DNA from: Firm-04 sp946413695
GTDB lineage: Bacteria > Bacillota > Clostridia > Oscillospirales > Ruminococcaceae
Reading direction: 5' to 3'
Assembly (NCBI GenBank): GCA_946413695.1
Contig: CAMKLV010000027.1
Location: 1-38,529 of the forward strand
Length of the DNA: 38,529 nt
Of this stretch, positions 8,267 through 15,800 are shown one piece after another. A program made the translations under genes and the position numbers. Each line of letters opens with the position of its first letter. Within the stretch, counting starts at the first letter, position 1. Below the pieces are notes generated by a model. That model had not been told where the DNA came from. It was given only the letters and a program-made list of their open reading frames with translations, and made no database searches.

Positions 8267-9171
8267 TCGGTTTCATCCTCCGTGAACAGTTCCATGTCGA
8301 TGCACTCCCATGTGCCGACCGGCAGCGCGCACTGTCTTCTGCTGTATTCCCGGAACCCCGCGGCGCTGTAGCAGTGCTGCGCGCCCTCGTTGTTCACAAA
8401 TACGCCGAGGTCAATCCGCTTCACATGCAGATGTTCCTTTGCATACGCAATCCCGCGCCGCATCATCTGACTGCCGCAGCCCTTTCCTCTGTACGCAGGA
8501 TCGAGCACAACAAAGCCAAAGCGCACCGATGAATCGTCATTTGCATCCGGATAGCGGATAATAAAATGCCCGATCACATTGTCCGCATCATCGACTGCCG
8601 TCAGCGGGAAGAATCTGCCGCTTTCGATCTGCGGCGCATAGTTTTCGTTGATATCCGCGCCGGTGAGCGGGAACTTGCAGAAGCGGTCGGCAGACCACTG
8701 ATAAAGCTCCTTTTCGCTCCGCAGCCATTTGCAGATGATGTCTGCATCCGCTGCCTGATATTGTCTCAAAACCATTGTGATTCCGTCCTTTTGCGCATCC
8801 TTTGTTTTCCGGTAGACTGCGAGCACATACAAATCCTGACTGTCATTGCGGCGGTCATAGATCACGCCGTCGATCACCGGCATCAGGTGGAAAAAGTCCT
8901 CGTGATTCGTGCAGAAAACGCAGTATATGCCGCGCGCAAGCTTCAGCTCGCGGACGCGCAGCCCGCAGTCATCAATACATTTGCGCATGCCGAGCTGCTC
9001 CATATACGCTTCAAAAACTTCCGGCTCGTTGTATTCCGGATACTCCATTTCTGCTGCAATCGCGGTCAGCTCAGATTTCACCGTCTCATAGGGCTTGCCG
9101 CTGAGCTTTGTCATCGTCCGCACGACGCAGCTCCGCGATTCTTCAGACGGATTGTAAAAAGCATACTCCAT
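8263..9171 (-). CDS. Papain-like domain fused to GNAT acetyltransferase
   Basis: A 302-residue two-domain protein. Residues 1-120 resemble a papain-like fold: Cys15 in SCVVRTM at the start of a helix, then His95 in FFHLMPVIDG and Asp106 in VIYDRR, an arrangement seen in small conserved bacterial and phage proteins. Residues about 130-302 form a GNAT N-acetyltransferase with the acetyl-CoA motif YRGKGCGSQMM and the closing AGFREYSR. The substrate is unknown. The ATG at 9171 was chosen because GGGGTG lies 6 bases upstream and it starts 1 base after the queE stop; an ATG at 9189, inside queE, is also possible. It is coupled to the HAD gene by a 4-base overlap. Confidence 0.8.
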   Translation of the reverse strand: MEYAFYNPSEESRSCVVRTMTKLSGKPYETVKSELTAIAAEMEYPEYNEPEVFEAYMEQLGMRKCIDDCGLRVRELKLARGIYCVFCTNHEDFFHLMPVIDGVIYDRRNDSQDLYVLAVYRKTKDAQKDGITMVLRQYQAADADIICKWLRSEKELYQWSADRFCKFPLTGADINENYAPQIESGRFFPLTAVDDADNVIGHFIIRYPDANDDSSVRFGFVVLDPAYRGKGCGSQMMRRGIAYAKEHLHVKRIDLGVFVNNEGAQHCYSAAGFREYSRRQCALPVGTWECIDMELFTEDETE

Positions 9172-9172
9172 A

Positions 9173-9838
9173 TCATACACCCCGCTCATTCGGATCCCAG
9201 ATGAATTTATGCAGTTGCAGCTGCAGCCGGAAATCCCCCATGTGCTGCTCTTTCATGATCTCCACGATCTCCGCGGGTTCAATTCTGCCGAACACGGGGC
9301 TGAGATACAGCGGACACTGCGGCCTGAACTGCTCTGCAATCTCCTTTGCACGGAACACATCCTCCCGCGAGCCGCAGACAAATTTCACGGTATCTGCATC
9401 CCGCAGCAGCGCGAAATTTTCAGTCAGCATATGCTGCTCCATTCTGCTCGAGGGAAGCTTATAATCCATTGTAAAGCAGGCGCCGGTATTCTGAAACGGT
9501 GCAAGCGCAACTGCGCCGTTTGTCTCGATCTCGACACGCAATCCCATGTCCGCAATACATCGGATGACATCGGCGATGTTCTCCTGCAAAAGCGGCTCGC
9601 CGCCTGTCAGCGTGACGGTTCGCACGCCTTGCGCAACTGCATCCGCCGCGATCTCTTTGATCCGGCTGAGCGACACGGTTTCATGCGGCGCATCCTTGCC
9701 GCATGCCCATGCCGTATCGCACCAGTCACACCGCAGATTGCAGCCTGCAAACCGCAGGAACAGCGCGAGCGCACCGGCAAGCTGTCCCTCCCCGTTGATG
9801 CTGATAAAATGCTCTGCGAGCTTGTAAGTCTGTTCCAT
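9173..9838 (-). CDS. queE: 7-carboxy-7-deazaguanine synthase QueE
   Basis: A 221-residue radical SAM enzyme that rearranges 6-carboxytetrahydropterin into 7-carboxy-7-deazaguanine. The [4Fe-4S] motif is CNLRCDWC (CX3CX2C), followed by the SAM-binding TLTGGEPLLQ. The N-terminal ISINGEGQLAGALALFLR is the family's substrate-side signature. The gene starts 1 base after the queD stop. Confidence 0.97.
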   Translation of the reverse strand: MEQTYKLAEHFISINGEGQLAGALALFLRFAGCNLRCDWCDTAWACGKDAPHETVSLSRIKEIAADAVAQGVRTVTLTGGEPLLQENIADVIRCIADMGLRVEIETNGAVALAPFQNTGACFTMDYKLPSSRMEQHMLTENFALLRDADTVKFVCGSREDVFRAKEIAEQFRPQCPLYLSPVFGRIEPAEIVEIMKEQHMGDFRLQLQLHKFIWDPNERGV

Positions 9839-9839
9839 T

Positions 9840-10259
9840 TCACACCTCGTAGCTTGCGCAGTTATCCGGCGTTTCGTAGACCGTCACGCGCAGAACCGGA
9901 ATCCCCTCTGCTTTGAGCTGCGCATAAAACGCCTTTGCAAAGTTCTCGGCGGTCGGGCGATACGGCACTTCGATCAGGCGGAAGTTTTCGTCCTGCAGTG
10001 CCGCAAGCGTCGCGGGTTTCAGCGAACCCGCTTCATAGATCAGCGCGTGATCGTAGAAATCCGCAAGACTGCGCACCGCAGATTTCAGGTCGCCGAAATC
10101 AATGACCATGCCGCGCTTTTCGCCGGTCTCCTGCAAGGCTTCTGCGCCTGCCTCGACCTCAACCGTCCAGCGGTGGCCGTGCAGATTTGCACATTTTCCG
10201 CGGTATCCGGAAAGGAAATGCGCGCTGTCAAAGGCAGCGGATGTTTTCAGTTTATACAT
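9840..10259 (-). CDS. queD: 6-carboxytetrahydropterin synthase QueD
   Basis: A 139-residue member of the PTPS/QueD fold, converting dihydroneopterin triphosphate to 6-carboxy-5,6,7,8-tetrahydropterin. Zinc ligands are visible in DSAHFLSG and LHGHRW, with the catalytic cysteine just before them in GKCANLHGH. It is the first gene of the operon. The ACAGGAGAG ribosome binding site begins only a few bases after the terminator T-run of the leader, so leader folding could control it. Confidence 0.96.
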   Translation of the reverse strand: MYKLKTSAAFDSAHFLSGYRGKCANLHGHRWTVEVEAGAEALQETGEKRGMVIDFGDLKSAVRSLADFYDHALIYEAGSLKPATLAALQDENFRLIEVPYRPTAENFAKAFYAQLKAEGIPVLRVTVYETPDNCASYEV

Positions 10260-10273
10260 CTGATCTCTCCTGT

Positions 10274-10311
10274 AAAAAAAATACTCCCGTCCGCACCGCA
10301 GACAGGAGTAT
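10274..10311 (-). terminator. Intrinsic terminator inside the queD leader
   Basis: On the minus strand the stem ATACTCCTGTC / GACGGGAGTAT (one G-U pair) is followed by eight U residues. It lies 15 bases before the queD start codon. Downstream genes can be expressed only by read-through or antitermination. Confidence 0.85.
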
Positions 10312-10556
10312 CATGCAGATATTTCTGATACAGCCCTGGTTTTGTTTAAAGACAGGATGGTGCAAACGAACTGTCTGGCGGGAAGTGCCCGCCTCCATGA
10401 ATCTATAGCCGTCCAAGTACCGTTCTGCTTTTTGGCGCGGGCTCTTTTCAGGTTCAATTCTCAGATCATTTGAGCATTGCAAACCCTCAGCCCTTCGCGA
10501 CAAACAGAGCATGGTTCAACGGCAGCTGCATACAATCTGTATGCATTTTGGACACT
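10274..10556 (-). ncRNA. Structured leader of the queuosine operon (attenuator/riboswitch candidate)
   Basis: From the predicted transcript start near 10556 to the terminator at 10274, the minus-strand RNA of about 280 nt can form a 7-bp hairpin (10528-10544, arms GCATACA/TGTATGC), a long interrupted rod (10408-10523, with GCCG/CGGC, GGGCT/AGCCC, GGTT/AACC and CAAT/ATTG paired in order) and a 6-bp hairpin (10377-10393, GGCGGG/CCCGCC). A stem GTATCA/TGATAC follows whose right arm overlaps the left arm of the terminator. I found no match to the preQ1-I aptamer consensus. The rod shape also recalls 6S RNA, so a separate ncRNA that ends at the terminator is a second reading. Confidence 0.55.
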
Positions 10557-10562
10557 TATAGA

Positions 10563-10591
10563 AGTATAGCACAGATTCGCGGATTTGTCAA
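10563..10591 (-). promoter_or_regulatory. Promoter of the queuosine operon leader
   Basis: TTGACA (10586-10591), a 17-base spacer and TATACT (10563-10568) read leftward. The -35 box is a perfect match and the -10 box differs at one position. It lies about 300 bases upstream of queD, which implies the long leader. Confidence 0.85.
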
Positions 10592-10598
10592 GCCGTCA

Positions 10599-10691
10599 TC
10601 ACAGAAAATAGAACAGCACGCCGATCACAACCGCGGGAACGTAAAGCCAAAGCAGAAACAAAGCCATCTGAAACGCAGCTGTTACGCGCAT
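10599..10691 (-). CDS. Possible 30-residue membrane peptide
   Basis: A short frame starting 15 bases after the nitroreductase stop, encoding one hydrophobic helix (about residues 9-30, containing ALFLLWLYVPAVVIG). No strong ribosome binding site precedes the ATG, only TGGA. It ends 8 bases before the queuosine -35 box. It could be a small membrane protein at the end of the copper operon or a chance frame. Confidence 0.35.
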   Translation of the reverse strand: MRVTAAFQMALFLLWLYVPAVVIGVLFYFL

Positions 10692-10706
10692 TTCAGCGGA
10701 TTTCCA

Positions 10707-11234
10707 TTATACAAACCGTGACCGCAGATCAAAGGGCTTTTTCCGGACAAGCTTCATCTCCTCCGCCGGTCTGCCGACGGGCAGCACGCAGATCAGCGAC
10801 TCATCCTCCGGCACATGCAGCAGCTCCGCGATGCGTTTGCCCTGTTCATCGGCATCGGTCACATGCCCTTCGATCCAGCAGCTCGCATACCCGAGCGCCG
10901 TAATCGCAAGCAGCATATTCTCGATTGCGGCGGAATAATCCTGCACGCCGTAGCAGCGGTCATTGCCCCAGCCGTCCTGATAGGCAACAATGCGTTTTGT
11001 TGTCACGCAGATCACCGCAGGCGCAGTCGAACAGAACGAATCCATAATATCGTAGATCTGTGCCAGCAGTTCCGGATCATCCACGGCGATCAGCGAAGTG
11101 GTCTGCTTGTTGCAGCCGGAGGGCGCTGCAAGCCCCGCCTCCATGATGCGCTGCAGATCCGCGCGCGGGACAGGCTCCGGCAGATATTTGCCGCGGTAGC
11201 TGTGTCGCGCAGCGATCGCTTCAAAAAGCTCCAT
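10707..11234 (-). CDS. Nitroreductase family protein
   Basis: A 175-residue FMN-dependent nitroreductase-fold protein: RHSYRGKYLPEPVP at the N-terminus (FMN phosphate contact), AAPSGCNKQ, and the late GYASCWIEG and LPVGRP segments. The ATG at 11234 is used because GGAGGAG precedes it at good spacing; the longer frame starts with a GTG that overlaps copA. It begins 11 bases after copA, so it is probably co-transcribed under CsoR control. A role in copper-linked redox stress is inference. Confidence 0.85.
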   Translation of the reverse strand: MELFEAIAARHSYRGKYLPEPVPRADLQRIMEAGLAAPSGCNKQTTSLIAVDDPELLAQIYDIMDSFCSTAPAVICVTTKRIVAYQDGWGNDRCYGVQDYSAAIENMLLAITALGYASCWIEGHVTDADEQGKRIAELLHVPEDESLICVLPVGRPAEEMKLVRKKPFDLRSRFV

Positions 11235-11245
11235 ATCTCCTCCGA

Positions 11246-13768
11246 TCACTTGACGCCGGTCAGCTCATAGCCTGCATCTGCGATTACTTCGCGGAACGCA
11301 TCCTCCGATACGGGAGAAGCCGTCTCCACAACCGCATTTGCCGCCTCATGGCTGACGGACAGCACCTTGACGCCCTCCATGCCTTCCAGCGCCTTGCGCA
11401 CATGCGCCTCGCAGTGCGGACACATCATGCCCTTGATTTCCAGTGTGGTGTTTGCCATTTCATTCACCGATCCTTTCACAGTTTCGTTTGGTTTATCCGC
11501 AGCAGACGGTGCTGCCGTCTGCGCCGGTTTCTTCGGTTTGAACAGATTGAGCCGCAGCGCGTTTGTCACAACGCAGAAGCTCGAGAGACTCATCGCGGCA
11601 GCGCCGAACATCGGGTTCAGCGTCAGACCGAGCGGCACCAGCACGCCCGCCGCGAGCGGGATGCCGATGATATTGTAAATGAATGCCCAGAACAGGTTTT
11701 CGTGGATATTTTTCAGCGTCTTGCGGCTCAGGCGAATCGCATTCGCAGCATCGGTCAGGCTGCTCTGCATCAGGACAACATCTGCCGCGTCGATTGCAAC
11801 ATCCGTACCGGCGCCGATCGCCATACCGATATCCGCGCGTGTCAGTGCAGGCGCATCGTTGATGCCGTCGCCGACCATGCAGACCTTGCCGTCTCCGCCA
11901 AGCTCCCGGATCACCTGCTCCTTGCCCTCCGGCAGGACATCTGCGATCACGCGGTCAACGCCCGCTTCTCTGCCGATCGCCTCCGCCGTGCGTGCATTGT
12001 CGCCGGTCAGCATCACAACCGAGATGCCCATATCCTTGAGATCAGCGATTGCCTCGGCGCTGTCCGGCTTGATGATATCCGCAACGGCAATGATGCCGGT
12101 CAGCCTGTTGCCGTGCAGGAAAAAGAGCGGTGTCTTGCCGGATTCCGCGAGACTCTGCGCAGTTTTCGTGATATCATCCGAAAGCGTGACATGCTCCGCC
12201 GCCGTCTGCTGACTGCATGCGAGCAATGCGCTGTCCCCGCACTTTGCCGAGACGCCGCTGCCGACCATTGCGGCAAAATCCGTGACAGCAGGCGGCGTAA
12301 TCCCCTGCCCTGCGGTATATTCCATGATCGCGCTGCCCATCGGATGCTCACTGTGCTGTTCGAGCGCCGCAGCATCGGTCAGGAGCTGCGCTTCCGTGAC
12401 CCCCGCCGCCGGAATCACATCGGTGACATGCGGCTTTCCCTCGGTGACCGTGCCGGTTTTATCCAGCACAACCGTTTTGATTCTGCCGGTTTCCTCGAGC
12501 GCTGCCGCCGTTTTATACAGAATGCCGCTGCGCGCACCGACCCCGCTGCCGACCATGATCGCAACCGGCGTTGCAAGCCCGAGTGCGCACGGGCAGCTGA
12601 TCACCAGCACCGAGACCGCACGCGCCAGTGCAAATCCGAGCTCCCTGCCGAGCAGCAGCCAGACGATCAGCGTCACCGCGGCGATACCGATTACCGTCGG
12701 GACAAAAATGCCGGAGACCTTGTCCGCGATTTTTGCAATCGGGGCTTTTGTCGCGGCGGCATCCCCGACCATGCGGATGATCTGCGAAAGCGTGGTATCC
12801 TCGCCGATGCGCGTCGCTTCACACTCCAGATACCCCGCCTGATTGATCGTGCCCGCAGAAACCGGATCGCCCTGTGCCTTATCCACCGGAATGCTCTCGC
12901 CGGTCAGCGCAGATTCGTTGACCGCGCCGCTGCCGGAGACCACAACGCCGTCCGCCGGAATCTGCGCGCCGGGCCGCACGGCAAAATGCATGCCGCGCTG
13001 CACCTGTTCCGCAGGGATTTCGCGCTCTGTGCCGTTTTCCAGTATCACCGCGGTTTTCGGCGCAAGCTGCATCAGACTTTTCAGCGCATCGGTTGTTTTG
13101 CCCTTCGAGCGCGCCTCCAGCGTCTTGCCGACCGTGATCAGTGTCAGAATCATCGCCGCAGATTCAAAATAGAACTGATCCATCAGCGTCATGACCTTAT
13201 CCGCATCGCCGTGCAGCTGCGCATCGGTCATGACGAACAGCACGCAGACACTCCAGAGAAACGATGCCGACGAACCGAGCGCGACAAGCGTATCCATATT
13301 CGGTGCGCGGTGCATCAGCGCCTTGAATCCGCTGATGAAGAAGCGCTGATTGATCACCATGATGATGACCGTCAGAAGCAGCTGAATGAGCCCCATTGCA
13401 ACATGATTGCCCTCCAGCGCCGCAGGAATCGGAAACCCGAGCATCATGTGTCCCATTGAGAAGTATATGAGAATCAGCAGGAATACGAGCGAAACGATCA
13501 GACGGCGCAGGAGCTTCGGCGTTTCGGTATCGGTCAGCGAATCGGCAGCCGGTGCAGCGGATTTCTCCGCCGTTTTCAGCGATGCGCCGTAGCCTGCGTC
13601 CGCAACTGCTTTCATGATTGCATCCGGCGAGGCGCTGCCCGCAACGCCCATCGAGTTCGTCAGCAGGCTGACCGCGCAGCTCTCGACGCCCTCCACCGCA
13701 TTGACCGCTTTTTCCACACGCGCGCTGCATGCCGCACAGCTCATGCCCGTGACATTGTACTGCGTCAT
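11246..13768 (-). CDS. copA: Copper-exporting P1B-type ATPase with a C-terminal HMA domain
   Basis: An 840-residue Cu(I) efflux pump in the cell membrane. The N-terminal metal-binding domain has GMSCAAC (Cys11, Cys14). The membrane part carries the CPC metal site SCPCALGLATP. Phosphorylation occurs at DKTGTVTEG, the nucleotide-binding HP motif is in SEHPMG, and the hinge is GDGINDAPAL. Unusually, after the last membrane helices there is a Lys/Ala-rich linker and a second HMA domain with GMMCPHCEAHV (about 770-840), like a fused CopZ. It overlaps the preceding small HMA gene by 4 bases and lies in a CsoR-controlled operon. Confidence 0.96.
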   Translation of the reverse strand: MTQYNVTGMSCAACSARVEKAVNAVEGVESCAVSLLTNSMGVAGSASPDAIMKAVADAGYGASLKTAEKSAAPAADSLTDTETPKLLRRLIVSLVFLLILIYFSMGHMMLGFPIPAALEGNHVAMGLIQLLLTVIIMVINQRFFISGFKALMHRAPNMDTLVALGSSASFLWSVCVLFVMTDAQLHGDADKVMTLMDQFYFESAAMILTLITVGKTLEARSKGKTTDALKSLMQLAPKTAVILENGTEREIPAEQVQRGMHFAVRPGAQIPADGVVVSGSGAVNESALTGESIPVDKAQGDPVSAGTINQAGYLECEATRIGEDTTLSQIIRMVGDAAATKAPIAKIADKVSGIFVPTVIGIAAVTLIVWLLLGRELGFALARAVSVLVISCPCALGLATPVAIMVGSGVGARSGILYKTAAALEETGRIKTVVLDKTGTVTEGKPHVTDVIPAAGVTEAQLLTDAAALEQHSEHPMGSAIMEYTAGQGITPPAVTDFAAMVGSGVSAKCGDSALLACSQQTAAEHVTLSDDITKTAQSLAESGKTPLFFLHGNRLTGIIAVADIIKPDSAEAIADLKDMGISVVMLTGDNARTAEAIGREAGVDRVIADVLPEGKEQVIRELGGDGKVCMVGDGINDAPALTRADIGMAIGAGTDVAIDAADVVLMQSSLTDAANAIRLSRKTLKNIHENLFWAFIYNIIGIPLAAGVLVPLGLTLNPMFGAAAMSLSSFCVVTNALRLNLFKPKKPAQTAAPSAADKPNETVKGSVNEMANTTLEIKGMMCPHCEAHVRKALEGMEGVKVLSVSHEAANAVVETASPVSEDAFREVIADAGYELTGVK

Positions 13769-14169
13769 TTGACCGCCTCCTGCGTGATCGACTTGACTTC
13801 ATAATCCATCATTGCGACGGTGCGGCGCAGTGTTTCCGCTTCAATCTGCCGGTCACAGCGCACGGTCGCGGTCTTGTTTTTCAGATCGACCTCGCATGCC
13901 GCGCCGTCAATCCGGTTGATCTGCCGCTCCACCGCCGCTTTACAGTTTTCGCAGTGCATCCCTTCAATATGCATGATATAGCGGAGAATTACGGGGTTTT
14001 TGAGTTCCTTTTTCTCAGCTTTGACCATGCCGCCGCCTCCGCCGCAGCAGTCCCCCTGGCCCTTGAAATGCCTGACGGCACCCGTCACACCGGCACCTGC
14101 AAGCGCAGCAATAATCGCGATCAGCACGATATTCGCCGGATTTACCGCAAAGAGCATTGCAGTCATCAT
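13765..14169 (-). CDS. Membrane-anchored HMA (heavy-metal-associated) protein
   Basis: A 134-residue protein. The N-terminus has one membrane helix (about 10-32) followed by GDCCGGGGG, which resembles the FeoB-associated cysteine-rich membrane proteins. The C-terminal domain (about 62-131) is an HMA fold with GMHCENC (Cys73, Cys76). It probably binds copper at the membrane and hands it to CopA, whose gene overlaps it by 4 bases. ATGs at 14169 and 14166 are both possible starts. Confidence 0.85.
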   Translation of the reverse strand: MMTAMLFAVNPANIVLIAIIAALAGAGVTGAVRHFKGQGDCCGGGGGMVKAEKKELKNPVILRYIMHIEGMHCENCKAAVERQINRIDGAACEVDLKNKTATVRCDRQIEAETLRRTVAMMDYEVKSITQEAVK

Positions 14170-14175
14170 GATCCC

Positions 14176-14484
14176 TCATTTCATCAGTTTTTTGACCAGC
14201 TCGGCAAGCTCATCGACTGCACCGTCATCGCCGCTGCGGATATCGCGGACGACGCAGGTGTGCAGATGCCGCGCGAGCAGATCCTTGTTGAAGGCATTGA
14301 TTGCCGCGCTCACCGCCGCAGACTGCGTCAGGATATCCGCGCAGTAGGCGTCATTTTCGAGCATCTTCTGCAGCCCGCGCACCTGTCCCTCAATGCGTCT
14401 CAGACGGTTCATGAGCTTCTTGCGCTCCTCCTCGGAACGCTCGGTCTTTTTCTCCGCGCAATGCGGACATCGCTTTTCTGCCAT
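14176..14484 (-). CDS. csoR: Copper-sensing repressor CsoR
   Basis: A 102-residue all-helical DNA-binding repressor. The three Cu(I) ligands of the CsoR family are present: Cys48 (in AYCADIL), His73 and Cys77 (in RHLHTC). The basic helix RLRRIEGQVRGLQ is the family signature. An extra CPHC pair at the N-terminus is notable. It is the first gene of the copper operon and presumably binds the G-rich palindromes at 14830-14872. Confidence 0.95.
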   Translation of the reverse strand: MAEKRCPHCAEKKTERSEEERKKLMNRLRRIEGQVRGLQKMLENDAYCADILTQSAAVSAAINAFNKDLLARHLHTCVVRDIRSGDDGAVDELAELVKKLMK

Positions 14485-14498
14485 ATTTTTTCACTCCT

Positions 14499-14580
14499 TA
14501 GCGGTATCGCTTCGCGATGATTGATATTGGGCTCTGCCCAAACCCGCCAGAGGGATACTATCCCTCTGGACTCCCATTTT
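14499..14580. repeat. Two-hairpin intergenic element, copy B
   Basis: It begins TAGCGGTATCGC, with a small hairpin ATCGC/GCGAT (14506-14518). Hairpin 1 is TTGGGC-TCT-GCCCAA (14527-14541), then ACCCG, then hairpin 2 with 11-bp arms CCAGAGGGATA and TATCCCTCTGG around a single C (14547-14569), ending ACTCCCAT. It is about 85% like copy C at 14701-14784 and shares its plan with copy A. Confidence 0.75.
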
Positions 14581-14700
14581 TATAAAAAACGTAACCGGAG
14601 CGCCAATATAAAAGTTTCGATCAAACTTTTTCAACACGCAGGGCGTGCCGCCGTATTGCGAAAGCAACCGGTCACACTATACGCCGCCGCAGCGCTGATA
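14581..14700. other. Non-coding stretch between element copies B and C
   Basis: No gene is visible. It contains small palindromes such as the CACGC-AGG-GCGTG hairpin near 14636 and ATTGC-GAA-AGCAA-like pairing near 14654. It may be part of a composite repeat. Confidence 0.4.
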
Positions 14701-14784
14701 TAGCGGTATCGCTCCGCGATGATTGATATTGGGCTCTGCCCAAACTCCGCCAAAGGGATACTATCCCTCTGGACTCCCATTTTT
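14701..14784. repeat. Two-hairpin intergenic element, copy C
   Basis: Direct repeat of copy B, 202 bases further on. The same TAGCGGTATCGC start, TTGGGCTCTGCCCAA hairpin and GGACTCCCAT end are present. The left arm of hairpin 2 is CAAAGGGATA, so this copy has mismatches near the stem base. Confidence 0.75.
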
Positions 14785-14795
14785 GATAAATATTA

Positions 14796-14821
14796 TTCAC
14801 TTTTCACGATTCACTCTTCAC
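14796..14821. repeat. Period-7 array, TTCAC core
   Basis: TTCAC occurs at 14796, 14803, 14810 and 14817, an exact 7-base period with two variable bases between cores. It lies just left of the copper operators. Confidence 0.6.
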
Positions 14822-14829
14822 TCATAAAT

Positions 14830-14879
14830 ATACCCCCGTCCGGTATTTCTATTATATACCGGATGGGGGTATTTGTCAA
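14830..14879 (-). promoter_or_regulatory. csoR-copA promoter with two CsoR-like operators
   Basis: The promoter is TTGACA (14874-14879), a 17-base spacer and TATAAT (14851-14856), a perfect consensus reading toward csoR. Two 17-base G-rich sites of the form ATACC-N7-GGTAT lie at 14856-14872 (filling the spacer) and 14830-14846 (near the transcript start). They are inverted copies of each other, together forming one large palindrome. Known CsoR operators have the same TACCCC/GGGGTA character, so copper-relieved repression is likely. Confidence 0.85.
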
Positions 14880-14894
14880 GTGGGTATTTATGAT

Positions 14895-15800
14895 TTATGC
14901 GGATGCGCCCTCGGTCTGCGGCGGGACGGCAGCAGCCGGTTTCCGTTTATGCTCCAGCACCAGAATCACCGCGACTGCAGCCGCCAGCACATAATACGGA
15001 ATCTGACAGATATATTGCTGTTTCATTGTCATCTCGATTTTTGCCGGATCGCCGAGCCCGCTGATGAAAAATGTATTCAGCCTCCCGACGCCCATATTAT
15101 TGCAGGCGTGCATAATCGCTGCCGGAAAGACCGAGCCGGATTTTTTCGTCAGCCACATCAGGAACACGCCCATTGCGATGCACCAGACGCTCATTGTCAC
15201 GATGCCGAGCCACGGATAGCCCCAGTAATCTTTGCCGAAATTGTGTCCCTCAATCGTCAGCGGTGCGTGCCAGATGCCCCAGAGAATGCCGCCGGCGATG
15301 ATCGTGCCGGTTGTACCGAGCAGCGGCTCCATTTTCTGATTCATATAAGCGCGCCAGCCGAACTCCTCGCCGATTGTGTTCCATGCAAAGAGCGGTCCGA
15401 AGGCGAACATCATCAGGCAGTTTCCGATATAATCCGAGATGCTGACGCGGCCGGTCATTTCGCTGAAATCCCAGTGCCCGTAGACAAGCGTCATTGTGAT
15501 ATACGTGAGCAGACCCTGCACAAACGGAATCAGAACTGCAAGCGCATAATAGCGGACATGCCCTTTGAGATTCAGATGCAGCAGCGTATTGTCCCAGCCC
15601 TCTTTCGTGACTTTGCGCGTGATGATATTCGCAAGCATCGGCGCGTAGATCACCAGCAGACTGAGAATGGCATAAGCGCCCTGAAACCAGTTTTCATAGC
15701 CGAGCGTTTTGTTCAGGATGATCTCCGGAATCCAAGCAATGCCGAACGCAAGGAGCAGGAACAGCACAAGCCGTTTTGCTTCCGGTTTCTTATTTTGCAT
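14895..15800 (-). CDS. CPBP family intramembrane metalloprotease
   Basis: A 301-residue polytopic membrane protein of the CAAX-protease/Abi (CPBP) family. The glutamate pair with WR is in GEEFGWR (Glu145, Glu146), the second motif is GIWHAP (His178), and the third is the HACNN region near residue 231. About eight membrane helices are apparent. In Gram-positive bacteria such proteins often travel with bacteriocin or peptide immunity genes. Here the gene overlaps the upstream ABC-2 permease gene by 11 bases. Confidence 0.9.
   Translation of the reverse strand: MQNKKPEAKRLVLFLLLAFGIAWIPEIILNKTLGYENWFQGAYAILSLLVIYAPMLANIITRKVTKEGWDNTLLHLNLKGHVRYYALAVLIPFVQGLLTYITMTLVYGHWDFSEMTGRVSISDYIGNCLMMFAFGPLFAWNTIGEEFGWRAYMNQKMEPLLGTTGTIIAGGILWGIWHAPLTIEGHNFGKDYWGYPWLGIVTMSVWCIAMGVFLMWLTKKSGSVFPAAIMHACNNMGVGRLNTFFISGLGDPAKIEMTMKQQYICQIPYYVLAAAVAVILVLEHKRKPAAAVPPQTEGASA

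Noticed and set aside
10252..10512. 86-codon minus-strand frame across the queuosine leader
   Set aside because: It has no ribosome binding site, crosses the terminator and its T-run, and overlaps the queD start; the stretch is better explained as structured RNA.
10274..10556. preQ1-I riboswitch in the queD leader
   Set aside because: I looked for the short preQ1-I hairpin with its C-rich loop and A-rich tail and did not find it; the leader is far longer and differently paired.
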